From positions 13,454,717-13,518,716 of the forward strand of contig JABAKD010000028.1 of the NCBI GenBank assembly GCA_012845835.1: a stretch of 64,000 nucleotides of DNA, read 5' to 3'. Within the stretch, counting starts at the first letter, position 1, and each line of letters opens with the position of its first letter. The notes beneath the pieces were generated by a model. The model was not told the DNA's origin and made no database searches. It worked only from the letters and a program-made list of their open reading frames with translations. The DNA comes from Undaria pinnatifida (Eukaryota > Sar > Phaeophyceae > Laminariales > Alariaceae). The translations under genes and the position numbers were made by a program. Positions 44,949-55,929 of this stretch are shown piece after piece.

Positions 44949-46744
44949 TATGTTTAGTCTAATCGCCGTTTGCCACCTATCTCCTGCTCAATGATCGATG
45001 CTCGAATTACACCAACCAGTACACGAATCTATCTCTGTCTCTCTTACAACAAACAAACGAAACGTCCTTCATGGTACCAATACTCCACCGTCGGGTCGAC
45101 ATCAATCATACATACATACGGAGACGCTCGTCGTTGCTACACTGTTCTTCCCGGGGCCACCCTTAACACGGTGCGGTGCGGTACCTGTGGTGTGTTTATA
45201 TTGTGTGCTGTCCTGTGCTGTTCTACGGCTGTGCGCTGGTTCACTGTCTGCGGGTTGTGTGTGGGGGACGTGTCCCGTGTGTCGATCCTGGCAAGAAAAA
45301 GCCTTCCACTTCTTTCGAAATGACGTAATTTTCACTGCTGCAAATGAGCAAATAGACTAATCATATACTCACCAAACAACTTACAATAAACTTTGTTAAT
45401 CATACTACTTGCTTAAATAAGCAACTGACATGTTAACTAAGCAACGTTTTCTCCAAAGAGGCAATAATCATAGCAACCCCTTTTTTGATTTGATTACCAA
45501 CGCTAAAGTACACCCGGTGTAAACCGCGTTACAATAAAAAACGGGCTATGAAGAGTTTCGGTTGAAACGGGACATTCTGGAATATGCGGCGGGAATAGCT
45601 TTGTTCGAGATCATCGTTGTTCTAGATTAATGCACACGATGACTAGAGACCCCACAGTTCTGCAGACGACGAAAGGACAGTATTTCTGGTCGTTGTTTCA
45701 TAAGAGAGAGCCCTCTCGCTGCTCCTCACTGCTGCAGCACGAACAAACTTCAGCAAGTCTAGCGTCCTCAGTCATTCCTTTGTCACATATTGTATCTACT
45801 TCGTATCTACCCAAGTACGTGCATCAGCACCACCTGCCCGAGTTCCATCGACACACGCGCTGAGCCTCTGGTGTCACGTCATTTCCGGGAGGCGTATCGC
45901 AACTCTAATCTCATACCGTATGATGCCCATTTTTTGGCCTACGGCGGCCCTCCGGTGGCCGCTGGCGGGGAACTGTTGCCCGCGTGCTCCACAAGCTGGA
46001 ATCCTGTTTACAACCCTGGTCGGCACAAATGAAGCCGATAGTCGATCAAGCGCGAAGAACGGCAGACTGCAAAGAAAGGACCATCAAATACGAGCAGTGT
46101 TTAGGCAGGTTTCGATCGTTTTTCTGGTTTTTTCCACCAGTACCATGTTGAACGAGAGACTGCTGGACGTCACTCTCTCGGTCATTTCAGCAACAGCAAC
46201 CGACTACAGCAGGGGCTTGTGCAGCCCGGCCCATCTCGACCAACACCTTCTGGTAGTCATCGAGGAACACCCCAGAAACTACCACCAGGTCCTTCGACTG
46301 TCGCCGAAGACATTATATCGCCAACAACTGATTGTTTGATGAGTGTAGAATGTACATTATTTCCTCTCGAAACCATCCGTGGACATTGCATCAGCTGTCA
46401 CCCAGCGCGGATTACAACAGTACATATCGGATGCCCACGTATCTCGAGATACATTCGTATCAACGCCGATAGCAAACTGCATCCGCACGCCTACCAACCC
46501 CCCATGTTGTCCAGAGTCAAATATTGGAGGTTTACAACGGGGTTAGCAATATTATCGACGATTGCCCTTTAGACAGCAGGACCAAGGATAAGTAAGATAG
46601 GAGGGTACCCCCAGTTTTCCCCGCCGTGTCTAAGCCATCATACCATCATACCATCATACTGGCACGAGTGACTCTCTATCTCACTGACGAGACGACTTTA
46701 CACGACATGCTTGTCGCTGCGTGGCTAACTATTGCATTGCGGAT
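44949..46744. other. No recognised gene; possible exons of the minus-strand gene
   Basis: Plus-strand frames at 45630-46339 have no domain. Since the minus-strand gene to the right may extend here, coding cannot be excluded. No clear splice-joined exon was found. Confidence 0.3.
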
Positions 46745-49700
46745 TCATGTCACCGAATGAAAATAGCACCCAGCATCAAGACCGCAAAGCAACATGGCGT
46801 TACTCACGCGAGTGAATCCGGGCCACTGCAAGTAAAGGCACATAAAAGGGGACACACCCCATATCGTAGCATTGGTCGAAAATGTTGAGAATGTACACCA
46901 CACACCACAAGAACAAAAGGCAATACTTGTACCATTCACAGTTGCGATTGAACTCACCATGCCAACAAGCTCCTGCCCTACGGATATTACGGATACGTGC
47001 AACTGTGCCCAGTTTCTGCGGAGGCCGCCCCTCGCTGTCGGCAACAAAATTCACGTGCTATTACGGTTTTCGTCCGACAATCACAGCGACGGTACGTTGA
47101 CCACAAGGCATGAGTTTCGTGAAAATACAAAACACCAATTAGATGTATTTACCACCCTACCAGGACTTTACTTTGCTGACGGCATTGCGCAGAGGAGATA
47201 TGCTGCTGACCAAAAACACAGTTGATTTCCCCCACACCAATCCACTACCCAAAGCTGGATGAAACCACCACGTCGTGAACTCGATTCGAGAAGAACGAGC
47301 GATGGGTGCAATGCAATTTGTTCACATTCTAGCTCCACGTGCCTCCCATGCCACCCCTCCACGTCGGCCCTCTGCTACCCTTCTTGGTCGTACTGCATGG
47401 TACGGCTGCTTTAGCCACTGCCGAAGAGCCAGTTTCGGCTTTCCACTCTCCTGGCGGCTGCTGTGACCAAGATTTTCGAAGTCTTGCTTCTCCAACGGGA
47501 CCCGTATCAAACCGACCGTCTGCATATCTCGCCAAGTTAACCCTAATGTCTGAATGGTGCCGCCCAGGCGATTGATAATATGGCGAAGACTCGGTTCTAA
47601 TGCCCACGGTACCGCTGATTCCATGGTTTCCAACATCGCTGGCTTGCGACGCGCCTGAACCATCGTGATCATAAGGGTGGATGGAACGCCGGATCTCCAC
47701 GCGGTCACTTGCTGGTGCAGGCGCTCGGGTGTATACCTGTGATAGGCCGCCGTCGTGGACGGGACGCTGTGAATACAGCCTTCTTTCTTGCGCGTTGACG
47801 GTGCGAGGCGTTGATATTTCGGGCGGGGCGACTCCGTGGTAGCTGCCGTGGACGGGACCTGCACCTGGCGATGGTCGCACACTAGACGGTGTAGACCGAA
47901 GGCAATGGCGGAGTGCTCGCTTGCCCGGATATAGGGGCACCTGAGGAGGCTGGTCGATGCAGTCGAACATCCTGAACACTCAGCCAATAACCAACGGCGA
48001 CACGGAGCATTTCGACTTTAGTGGGTGCATGCGGGCAGATCCACATTTTGGAAACGGCAGCGCCAGCGCTAATGTGTCAAAGAGTCAGTTGTTTGTTGGC
48101 CTGTGGCTCCGGGCAACGGTAACTAGCATTACAAAATACGGTGAGTCGAAACGACACGTGGCAAGTGAGTAGGAACTACCCGATGCATAAAACGGAGTCC
48201 TTACTTTAGGAAAGCGGCGAAGATTCTGTCTTGCTCTTGAAGACAGCTCTCGGCCCTCTCTAGTAGCTGGCGTCGGTCGTGTCGGCAGTAGGGGCGGGGG
48301 GGGGGGTCACTAATGAAGTTAAGGACGATTCGAAAATATGCATTATTGAGTAATCGTCCGGAGAGATCATAGGCAAGCCTTGCCTGACGGACTTCGATAC
48401 AAATTACAGGTTCGGTGTTGCCACGACACCACTGCAGTCAGACGTAACACCCAGACACAACGCAAATACAATGTTAGGACCAATATCATCAATACCTGCA
48501 CGCAAGAATCGTCCATATGACTTCACAGGAACGCTGTTTTGAGATCGCAACAGTCGGGGATTCACCTGGTCTCTAGACATTGGCCTCCTGACGTGTGTAA
48601 GAATGAGCCCCCTCATGTACTCAAGTCGATCCTGCAGATGTGGTAATGTGGTGTAAAAAAAATCGATCAAGTGAAAATTAGGCGTCAGCGACTGCCATCC
48701 AGCTAACTGTGTGTCAGCAGCTCGAAAAACGTAGGGGTTGTGGCGAGTGGTCAGTGCGTCAAAGGCACACGGCGTGAACACGTTGCCGAAACCTTCAATC
48801 CATATCATGCCGGAATTGAACGCATCGTCAGAGAGGCAAAAGACACATGACGTTCAACTCATTAATACGGAGCAATACATAATTGAAGATAATAGATAGC
48901 ACCAACTCAACATTTGTCACGCGGTATATTCCAAAGTACGAACCTTGTCCATGTAAGCTCGTGCACGCTCTAGTAGCCTCCAGCAAGGGGCCATGGACCC
49001 AAACATATCGTCTGTTGATGCCGCCTCCGGTCCCAGGTGGACACTTCCCCGGCCGTTGTACCCAAGACCATTGACCCCGCTGCGTTGAGTATCGCGGCTC
49101 TCAACTTGGCCATTGCTAGGTCGGTATTTGCAGCTCGACAAGGGCGCTTCGTGTCGGCTCGCAGGGGTCGGCGGCGGCTGAATCCATCTCGGCTCTCTGT
49201 GGGTGTTCCGCACACCAGGTGCCCCATTGTAGTAACCACACGGGGCGTCGCCTGAAACCCCCGTCCTATACTCTCCAACGTTATCGACATAGTGCGCCGC
49301 GGAACGTTTCCTTTTCGGCGGGACTTCGCTGCGCCGAGGCTCCGATGCTGGTGGTTTAACAATGACAAACAAAAAAATGTTGGTTGGTCAACTTGAATAT
49401 ATGCACTTTATATTTCATTGTCACAGCCTAGGTAGATTGCACCCGCCAACAGCGAATACCACTACACGTGTTTGAACTCACGGCGCAACAGTACTCCACT
49501 CAATGCAACCCAACCGTGTTGAAACGGCGCAAAATAATTGGCTTGACCACGGAAGTCGTCCAACGAAAGCCGAAGTACCGGCTCACGTATTGCTGGTACC
49601 GCTTGCCGACTTATATTCCGTGACACGCACGAAAGCCCTGCTGGTTCCACCGAGCTGCTGTACCGAGCAGCGACCTCTATATCGGGTGGTCGCGCACGGT

Positions 49701-49773
49701 CTTCACCGGCAAATATTGGTGGCGCAGCCTTGTGGGTAGCACCTCTTTCATCTGCGTCGTGGCTGTCTTTCAC
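46745..49773 (-). CDS. Probable multi-exon host gene, function unknown
   Basis: Minus-strand frames join by plausible introns. One exon is 49482-49773: acceptor after CTACCTGCTGCACAG, donor GTGAGTTC, residues include LRLSLDDFRGQANYFAPFQH. The next is 48944-49347: acceptor after a T-rich tract and CCACCAG, donor GTTCGT, Pro/Arg/Ser-rich with PPKRKRSAAHYVDNVGEY. Phases agree across that junction. Further coding-like frames at 48404-48808 (SGMIWIEGFGNVFTPCAFDA, then DTQLAGWQSLTPNFHLIDFF) and 47322-47987, and a segment ending at a GTGAGT donor near 46960, probably belong to it, but their junctions are unresolved. No domain is firmly recognised. The N-S-G/D-T-Q pattern in 48404-48808 recalls sugar-nucleotide transferases only weakly. 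The start is not found. Confidence 0.4.
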
Positions 49774-50559
49774 CTGTGCAGCAGGTAGCGATGACCCATT
49801 TATGTGCAGATGAGGAACTAGTCACAGTAGTACAACCAGACAAGATGGCATACTCGAACACAGCGCCGATTCAACGACACTTCTGTTAGGTGACTTTGGA
49901 AATTAGTGTAGTACTGGTCAACTATAAATGCTGTCGATGTTTGTACGTTATTGAATTTTGACATCTTCGGGTTCCGAATTCGAACAAGTCTCGATTCAAA
50001 GAATACCCAAAACCTCTTCAAGAACTGCTGGTGAGGTTGTTCGTGTATGCACGAACGGTACCCTGTATTTCCACGCTCATATTACTCGCTTAGACAGTTG
50101 AAAGTATCATATTGTCGCGCCGGGCTCACGATTTGGCTAGTAAGCGTTGACTTGTATATTTTACGCTAGGAAGCCGGCGTACGGTGCCCGGCCAGAAGAC
50201 GACAGAAGTACAAGAACATCAAGACACTCGCTCTGAAAAGATGGATTCAATCCATTCAAGCATTTAAATTGTCAGATGTGTCCAGTTTGCACACCGAGCA
50301 TAGTGCGTAACTAATGAAAAATTCATATACGTGATGGTCAATCTACAATTGACGGACATGGAACAGGAATACCGGTACAACTTTAAGTAAAGTAGTGATC
50401 GCAAGTCTCTTGCGAGAAATCCCAATGGCAAACGTGAAACGATGAAGCAACACACGGTCATGCCGGTGGCTGAGAGAAATCAAGGACGTCACCGTTTAAA
50501 TCCCATTGGAGCGAAATGTTCAGTCACTTGATTGGAACAGCAATGGCCATACGAGCGCC
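49774..50559. other. No supported gene
   Basis: Intergenic or upstream sequence between the minus-strand gene and the LINE. No motif recognised. Confidence 0.45.
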
Positions 50560-50693
50560 TAGTCTTTAGTGTAGCCCTCGGCTGCTCCCCGGCCGGGGTG
50601 GTGCTCGGGCCTGAGGCTTCCCCAAAACGTGCCAGAGCCCCTGAGGGGTTGTGTGGCGTCGACCTTACTCGTGCGCTGAACTAGTGCTCGGGT

Positions 50694-53600
50694 ATGGCCG
50701 GGCCGGCGGTGTCATCCAGCGACAAGGCAAAAAAATTCCTCGCGGAATTTTTTAACGCAGCGGCCTTGCCTGCGGACGCAGTGTCGCATCACCGCCGCGG
50801 AAAGCATGGGGCACGTATCGAACAGAGAAGAGAGGATCGAACCCACGTGAGTAAGCACCAAAGTCGGGAAGGAGATGGACGTGGCGTGTCGGGACTGCTG
50901 CCCCCTTCACGTTGGCACTTAGGCAAGAACTGGGCTGGGCGAAGGGAGACGGAGAGGGGGAAATGCTCTGTATGGGAAAAACGGAGGGTGGAATGGAGGA
51001 AATCGGAGGCTCGGAAGAAAAGGAGGAGACGCAGGAGGATTCGAAGGGCTGCTCACAAAATTCGCACAGATGCAAGGGCTAGGTCGAGAGCAGGGGAACT
51101 CGTCGTGGGTACGTACAACGTTCAAACACTTGCTTTCAAGGGCACGAATGGTATAGGCCACGCTGAGGTGATAATGAAGACTTGCCAAGACGCAGGTTGT
51201 GATGTCATAGGATTGCAGGAGGTGAGGCGTAATGGACAAAGTGCTTTCACGGCGGCGGGGTATGTTGTGTTTTGCTCAGGAGCAGACGGAGGAAAGTACG
51301 AAAAGAAGGGGACCCATGGGGTAGGCTTAGCTGTTAGAGAGTCTATCGTGGCAGGGATGGATAAGGGTGACGTCGCGGTTGAGTGCATCAGTGCTAGGCT
51401 GATGAAGGTTCGCATCCAACTCAAAGGGAAATCTAACGGTGTGTCTTTCATTGTAGGCTATGCTCCCACTCTCGACAAGAGCACCAGCGAAAAGGATTAC
51501 TTTTGGAATTCACTTGACGAGGTGGTCAAGGAGGTTCCCAGTAGGGACCACCTCCTTGTCCTGATGGACGCAAATGCTCGTACAGGCATGAGAGGGATCG
51601 AGTGGACCGACAGCAAGGTATTGGGTGCATACGGACGTGATGAGCTGAACGACAACGGAGAGCGACTATTGACTCACGCAACTGACAACAAGCTCGCCCT
51701 CCTCAACACGTACTATGCTACACCTGCTCGTTGCATATCGTATACATTTCAGAGCCCTAACCGAGGAAAGGCCCAGTACAGACTTGACTACATACTGACA
51801 CGGCAAGTGGATAGACGATTGGTACGTAATGTCACTGTGCGGACTCCATCCAGGGAGAACGCCGAGTCGGACCACAACCTCGTGATAGCAAGTATTCGCC
51901 TCTTAGGCCGCATCGCACCAAATCGTCCAAAGGTAGTTGTCAAAAGCCGGCGAGCTATTGATCTACAAAGATTAATGGCGGACCCGCATCTACGGATGAA
52001 TTTGACAAATGCGATAGCAGCCAACCTTGCCTCTCCGACACCCGGTACTAATGCCGGAAGCGTTGATGACATGGCCTCATTACTGACCGAGACGATACTG
52101 TCAAACGCCGCCGACATAGCGCCCCCTACTCGGCGTAAACAAGTACCGAGGGGCTGGTGTGCGACTGAGGAGACGAGAGCCGAGTTGAATGCACGATGGC
52201 AGGATAGAGAAGACGCGAGGAAACGGGTCCGTTCTGCTCCAAACGATCGTGGTCTACGGCAAGCCTTGAAGGCGACCATCAAACAGCTGAAACGCACGCG
52301 GGCGGAAGCTGTTCAGAGGTTCTTCGAAGATTACGTTCGCCAACTCGAAGGGCGTATCCGAGAAGGTGATCATTTTGGCTTCTACAAACACCTCAAGGGG
52401 ATGGATGTGGAAGGGAAGAGGACGTTTAACTCGCAGTACATCAAGGACGAGGAAGGTCGATTGCTGCGGGATAACGTCCTCATCCGCGAGCGGTGGGTGA
52501 GGTGGTTTCACAAACTGCTCAACACCAAGTCGCCGACCCTTGATCCAAGCATTGTGGGCGAGCTTAAGCAGTGGCCCCCGTGCAGACCACTGGACGATGT
52601 CCCGTCTAGGTACGAAGTAGAGGAGGCGATCCGGGCGCTGGCGAACCGAAAGGCGGTAGGGCCCGATGGTCTCCCGGCCGAGCTCTTGAAGGTTTTGGCC
52701 GACGAAGGAGAATTCGACACCCTCGGAAACTTCCACGATATCATCGTCGCTGTGTGGAGGGGGGGTGGCGTACCCCAACAATGGAAAGATGCTACGATTA
52801 AGGTGCTTCACAAGAAGAAAGATCGGACTGAGTGTGGCAATTATCGTGGCATCTCCCTCGTGGCTCACGCCGGTAAAGTACTCCTCAAAGTCATCGCGGG
52901 TCGCCTGAGTGACTATTGCGAACGCGAGAACATTCTGCCGGAGGAACAGTGTGGGTTCAGACCCCAACGCTCGACGGTTGACATGATGTTCGTAGTACGA
53001 CGACTGCAGGAAATGGCGCGGAAGAAGGACACCCCCTTGTACATGTGCTTTATTGACCTCACCAAAGCATACGACTCCGTCGACCGAAGCGTTTTGTGGG
53101 ATGTCCTTGCTCGTTTTGGCGTGCCACCGAGAATGCTCGCCGTCATCCGCCAATTCCACGACGGTATGCAAGCATGCGTGCGGCTGGATGATGGAGAGTG
53201 CTCGGATAAGTTCGACGTGGGGCAAGGTCTCAGGCAAGGATGCGTGCTCGCGCCACTGCTGTTCAATATGTTTTTCACTGCGGTACTGCGTGTGGCCGAG
53301 AAACGCTTCCTCGCTGATGCAGCCATCACGGACAACATGGTGCAGCTTCAACGAAAGAAGGAAGGCGAGAAGGGCACTTCACGCACAGGCAAAGTCGACG
53401 GACGGAGGGGGAAGGAGGGGGAGGGGGTGCAGAGATTGTGGGGTATGCTGTACGCGGACGATGCGGGCATCGTATCGCGATCATCAGAAGGTCTGGAGAG
53501 GATGATGACGACGATCGTGACTGCGTGTTCGTCGTTCGGGCTTACAGTATCCGAGGCAAAAACAGAAATAATGTGCCTGGAAACCAAAAGCGGGGGAAAG

Positions 53601-54488
53601 GTGTCCTTCACGATCAATGCAGCCGGCCAGGTTTACAAACAAACAATCCAGTTTGTATACTTGGGCGGGGCTATCACCGCAGACAGAAACCTTAGCACTG
53701 AAATAACGCGGCGTCTTCAGAGGGCCTGGGCGTGTTTCCAGCGGTACAAGATGGAAATCTATGATCGCCCGGGTGTGCGTTTACGGTTGAAGGTGCGGTT
53801 GCTGAAAGCTGAGGTGGTCGAGACACTGCTGTACGGTTGCATGACGTGGAGCCCGAAGAAGCCTGACTATGACAGGTTACGACGGGTTCACCGTTCCATG
53901 CTCCTCCGATGCCTTGGATGGCGGAAACGGAAGCGCGACGACCACACCCTATCGTACGCCGACGCGCTTGCCCAAACAGATTCCGAGAGCGTTGAGGTGA
54001 TAGTGCGCAAACGGAGGATTTTGTTTGCGGGATTCGTGGCACGCATGGGGGAGGAGCGTCTGCCACAGAGGGTGATGTTTGGGGAGTTTGTTGGGGGTAA
54101 AGGCTACTCAGGGGGGCAAGAGAAAGACTGGATGGATCATCTGAAGGAGGATATGTCGGTTTTTGGAATGAAATTCGAAGGATGGCGAAAGGCTGCTCAG
54201 AAGGCTGGCAGATGGTTTCGAAGAGTAGAGGAGGGAGCCGAGTTGTTCATGCGGAATTGGCATGAAACGGAGAGACGCAAAGCTGCAGAGCGACGCGCAA
54301 AGGCTGCGGCAGCGTCATCCACCGTTGGCATCTCTAAGCGGCCGGGGGGAGGGGGAAGGGGGGGGGGCGGGGAGGGGAGTGGGGGAGGGGGGGAGGGGGG
54401 AGGGGGAAAGGGAGGAATGGGGGAGGGGCGGAAGGGGGAGCGTCATGCCCAAGAGACTGAAGTCTGGGTTTGGCCATCATCGTATTGA
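50694..54488 (+). CDS. LINE endonuclease/reverse transcriptase polyprotein, 1264 aa
   Basis: The protein nicks target DNA and reverse-transcribes its own RNA there. The ORF has no stop or shift. An N-terminal basic region ends in a KKRRRRRRIRR cluster near residue 110. The EEP endonuclease spans about 137-400: GTYNVQTL (Asn 142), GLQEVRR (catalytic Glu), VGYAPT, LMDANARTG (Asp and Asn), NDNGERLL, RLDYIL and ESDHN (His 394). The RT spans about 640-960: VGPDGLPAELL, NYRGISL, EQCGFRPQRSTVDM, FIDLTKAYDSVD (Asp 788), GLRQGCVLAPLLFN and LYADDAGI (YADD at 920-923). A C-terminal DNA-contact domain follows (VVETLLYGCMTW, RCLGWRKRKRDDHTLSY), then a Gly-rich tail. All catalytic motifs are intact, so activity is possible; expression is unknown. 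Confidence 0.92.
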   Translation: MAGPAVSSSDKAKKFLAEFFNAAALPADAVSHHRRGKHGARIEQRREDRTHVSKHQSREGDGRGVSGLLPPSRWHLGKNWAGRRETERGKCSVWEKRRVEWRKSEARKKRRRRRRIRRAAHKIRTDARARSRAGELVVGTYNVQTLAFKGTNGIGHAEVIMKTCQDAGCDVIGLQEVRRNGQSAFTAAGYVVFCSGADGGKYEKKGTHGVGLAVRESIVAGMDKGDVAVECISARLMKVRIQLKGKSNGVSFIVGYAPTLDKSTSEKDYFWNSLDEVVKEVPSRDHLLVLMDANARTGMRGIEWTDSKVLGAYGRDELNDNGERLLTHATDNKLALLNTYYATPARCISYTFQSPNRGKAQYRLDYILTRQVDRRLVRNVTVRTPSRENAESDHNLVIASIRLLGRIAPNRPKVVVKSRRAIDLQRLMADPHLRMNLTNAIAANLASPTPGTNAGSVDDMASLLTETILSNAADIAPPTRRKQVPRGWCATEETRAELNARWQDREDARKRVRSAPNDRGLRQALKATIKQLKRTRAEAVQRFFEDYVRQLEGRIREGDHFGFYKHLKGMDVEGKRTFNSQYIKDEEGRLLRDNVLIRERWVRWFHKLLNTKSPTLDPSIVGELKQWPPCRPLDDVPSRYEVEEAIRALANRKAVGPDGLPAELLKVLADEGEFDTLGNFHDIIVAVWRGGGVPQQWKDATIKVLHKKKDRTECGNYRGISLVAHAGKVLLKVIAGRLSDYCERENILPEEQCGFRPQRSTVDMMFVVRRLQEMARKKDTPLYMCFIDLTKAYDSVDRSVLWDVLARFGVPPRMLAVIRQFHDGMQACVRLDDGECSDKFDVGQGLRQGCVLAPLLFNMFFTAVLRVAEKRFLADAAITDNMVQLQRKKEGEKGTSRTGKVDGRRGKEGEGVQRLWGMLYADDAGIVSRSSEGLERMMTTIVTACSSFGLTVSEAKTEIMCLETKSGGKVSFTINAAGQVYKQTIQFVYLGGAITADRNLSTEITRRLQRAWACFQRYKMEIYDRPGVRLRLKVRLLKAEVVETLLYGCMTWSPKKPDYDRLRRVHRSMLLRCLGWRKRKRDDHTLSYADALAQTDSESVEVIVRKRRILFAGFVARMGEERLPQRVMFGEFVGGKGYSGGQEKDWMDHLKEDMSVFGMKFEGWRKAAQKAGRWFRRVEEGAELFMRNWHETERRKAAERRAKAAAASSTVGISKRPGGGGRGGGGEGSGGGGEGGGGKGGMGEGRKGERHAQETEVWVWPSSY

Positions 54489-54644
54489 AAGTTGTGGGCT
54501 TTCTAATGGCCATCACAAGATGGCATAAGACCGCCCTGACTTCTTCGCCATGTTGCGTTCTCTCCCAGGTGCCATTGATGATGGACGTGATACCCTCTGT
54601 TAGTCCAATGCCATTCTTAGCCAGTTCCTAGGGTCTGCTAGTAT

Positions 54645-54845
54645 GACATTTTTCTTTCTTTTCTTTTTCTATTTCTTTTTTTTTTCTTTTTTTCTCTTCT
54701 TCTTTCCTTGCTTTCCTGTCTTGTCTTTTCTTGCTTTTCTTGTCTTTTTCTTCTCTTTGCTTGCCTTTTTCGTCTTGTTTCGTTTTTTCTTCTCTTTTCT
54801 TTCCTTTCCTTTAGCTTCTTTTCTATTCTTTGTTTCTTTTTCTCC
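54645..54845 (+). repeat. C/T-rich tract in LINE 3' UTR
   Basis: About 200 bp of nearly pure pyrimidine (TTTCTTTTCTT and CTTTCC type), equivalent to the shorter tract in the truncated LINE near 44410. Confidence 0.9.
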
Positions 54846-55017
54846 AATTGACTTATGCCTGTCGTGCGTATGCGTAGTGATAGATACTACGTGTAATATA
54901 TACGTGGTAGTCTTTCTTGGGTGGCAATCGGAATATTTGGTTTCTCCAGGCGTGAGTAGTGAGACGTATGTACCGGCCTGGACCTGGCACATCGTAGACT
55001 GACTCCCGATTTCACTT

Positions 55018-55929
55018 TTATATGTTTCTGGTGGAGGCATGAATTGCGTCAGCTGTGATATATGCGTGTACCACCTTGGGTTGTGTGTTTTTCCCTGGGG
55101 TATTCCTCAGCTCCAGAGTGACTGGAACCTGTCCTGTGACCACGGACTTGATTATGCGAGTTAATGTGAGAACAACAACAACAACAACAAGTGTAGATTT
55201 TTCCAACTCACTGTTCACTGTACCGACATCCGACAGTTGCTTCCATTCTTGCTTGGGGTTTACCAAGGTCGACGGGCCAGTTAGAAACCAACCAGAACCA
55301 GGGCGCAAACAGTGGCTCACCTCCAACATTTCAGCTACCGGAGGAACACGAGGAAGAGTTCTCGAGGCCTCTCGATCTTTCACTGCGCACCGCCGCTGCT
55401 GAGCGAAGTAAACGCTGGCACCGCCAAGGCTCACGTCTTCTTCACCCTGCATTTTCGCCTCTTGATCCGTTGCACGGTTGCTTTTGGGGGTGCGGTCGTC
55501 GGAACCAGACGTAACTTCGGTTATTGTGTTTTTAGGCACAGTCAGCGAATGGGGAGTGGAGCTGGCCTCCGAAGCGGGCGAGACCGGGTGTTTGACCGAT
55601 GCGAAATGGTCCCGATTTGTCGACATATCGTCGTTGGATACGCTGTCGATGGCGGTGCCGCCTTTTTTGGGGTTTTTCTCCAAAACGGATTGGGCCTGCT
55701 TCGGGGCAGACAGCCTAACGACTAGAGGTGCGGGTTTGGGCGCTGCCTTGGGCACATCGGCGGAGGTGTTGGCAGGGCGGGTTCCGCGCAGTGCAGGGGA
55801 TGCTTGCTTGACAGGCGGCTGGGGTTTCGCAGTGTGGGCGTTACCTTGGGTTGAGCTGTCATCGCTGAGTAGGACTGCCTCAGCCTCATACGCTGAGGAA
55901 TGTTTTTCCTGCTTTCGAGCTTTGGCCGC
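55018..55929 (-). CDS. Terminal exon: disordered tail
   Basis: The acceptor is CGCCGTGTGGTCACAG before 55929, then AAKARKQEKHSSAYEAEAVL in phase 0. The rest is Ser/Pro/Lys/Thr-rich to a TAA at 55018. A GTT repeat gives a Val run near 55180, and GTGAGT and GGTCACAG signals at about 55216 and 55137 could define a small extra intron. Confidence 0.6.
   Translation of the reverse strand, partial: AAKARKQEKHSSAYEAEAVLLSDDSSTQGNAHTAKPQPPVKQASPALRGTRPANTSADVPKAAPKPAPLVVRLSAPKQAQSVLEKNPKKGGTAIDSVSNDDMSTNRDHFASVKHPVSPASEASSTPHSLTVPKNTITEVTSGSDDRTPKSNRATDQEAKMQGEEDVSLGGASVYFAQQRRCAVKDREASRTLPRVPPVAEMLEVSHCLRPGSGWFLTGPSTLVNPKQEWKQLSDVGTVNSELEKSTLVVVVVVLTLTRIIKSVVTGQVPVTLELRNTPGKNTQPKVVHAYITADAIHASTRNI

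Larger units (their letters stand above)
50560..54890 (+). mobile_element. LINE (RTE-like non-LTR retrotransposon), intact ORF
   Basis: A GC-rich ~130-bp leader (GCTCCCCGGCCGGGGTGGTG near 50583) precedes one long ORF. A C/T-rich 3' region of about 200 bp follows and ends near a CGTGCGTATGCG motif shared with the truncated copy at 44490. One ORF with apurinic-like endonuclease plus RT fits the RTE clade, whose proteins are often labelled craniofacial development protein 2-like in databases. Target-site duplications were not identified. Confidence 0.85.

Noticed and set aside
52254-53351. 365-codon minus-strand frame inside the LINE
   Set aside because: It is antisense to the RT domain, has no motif, and the plus strand explains the region.
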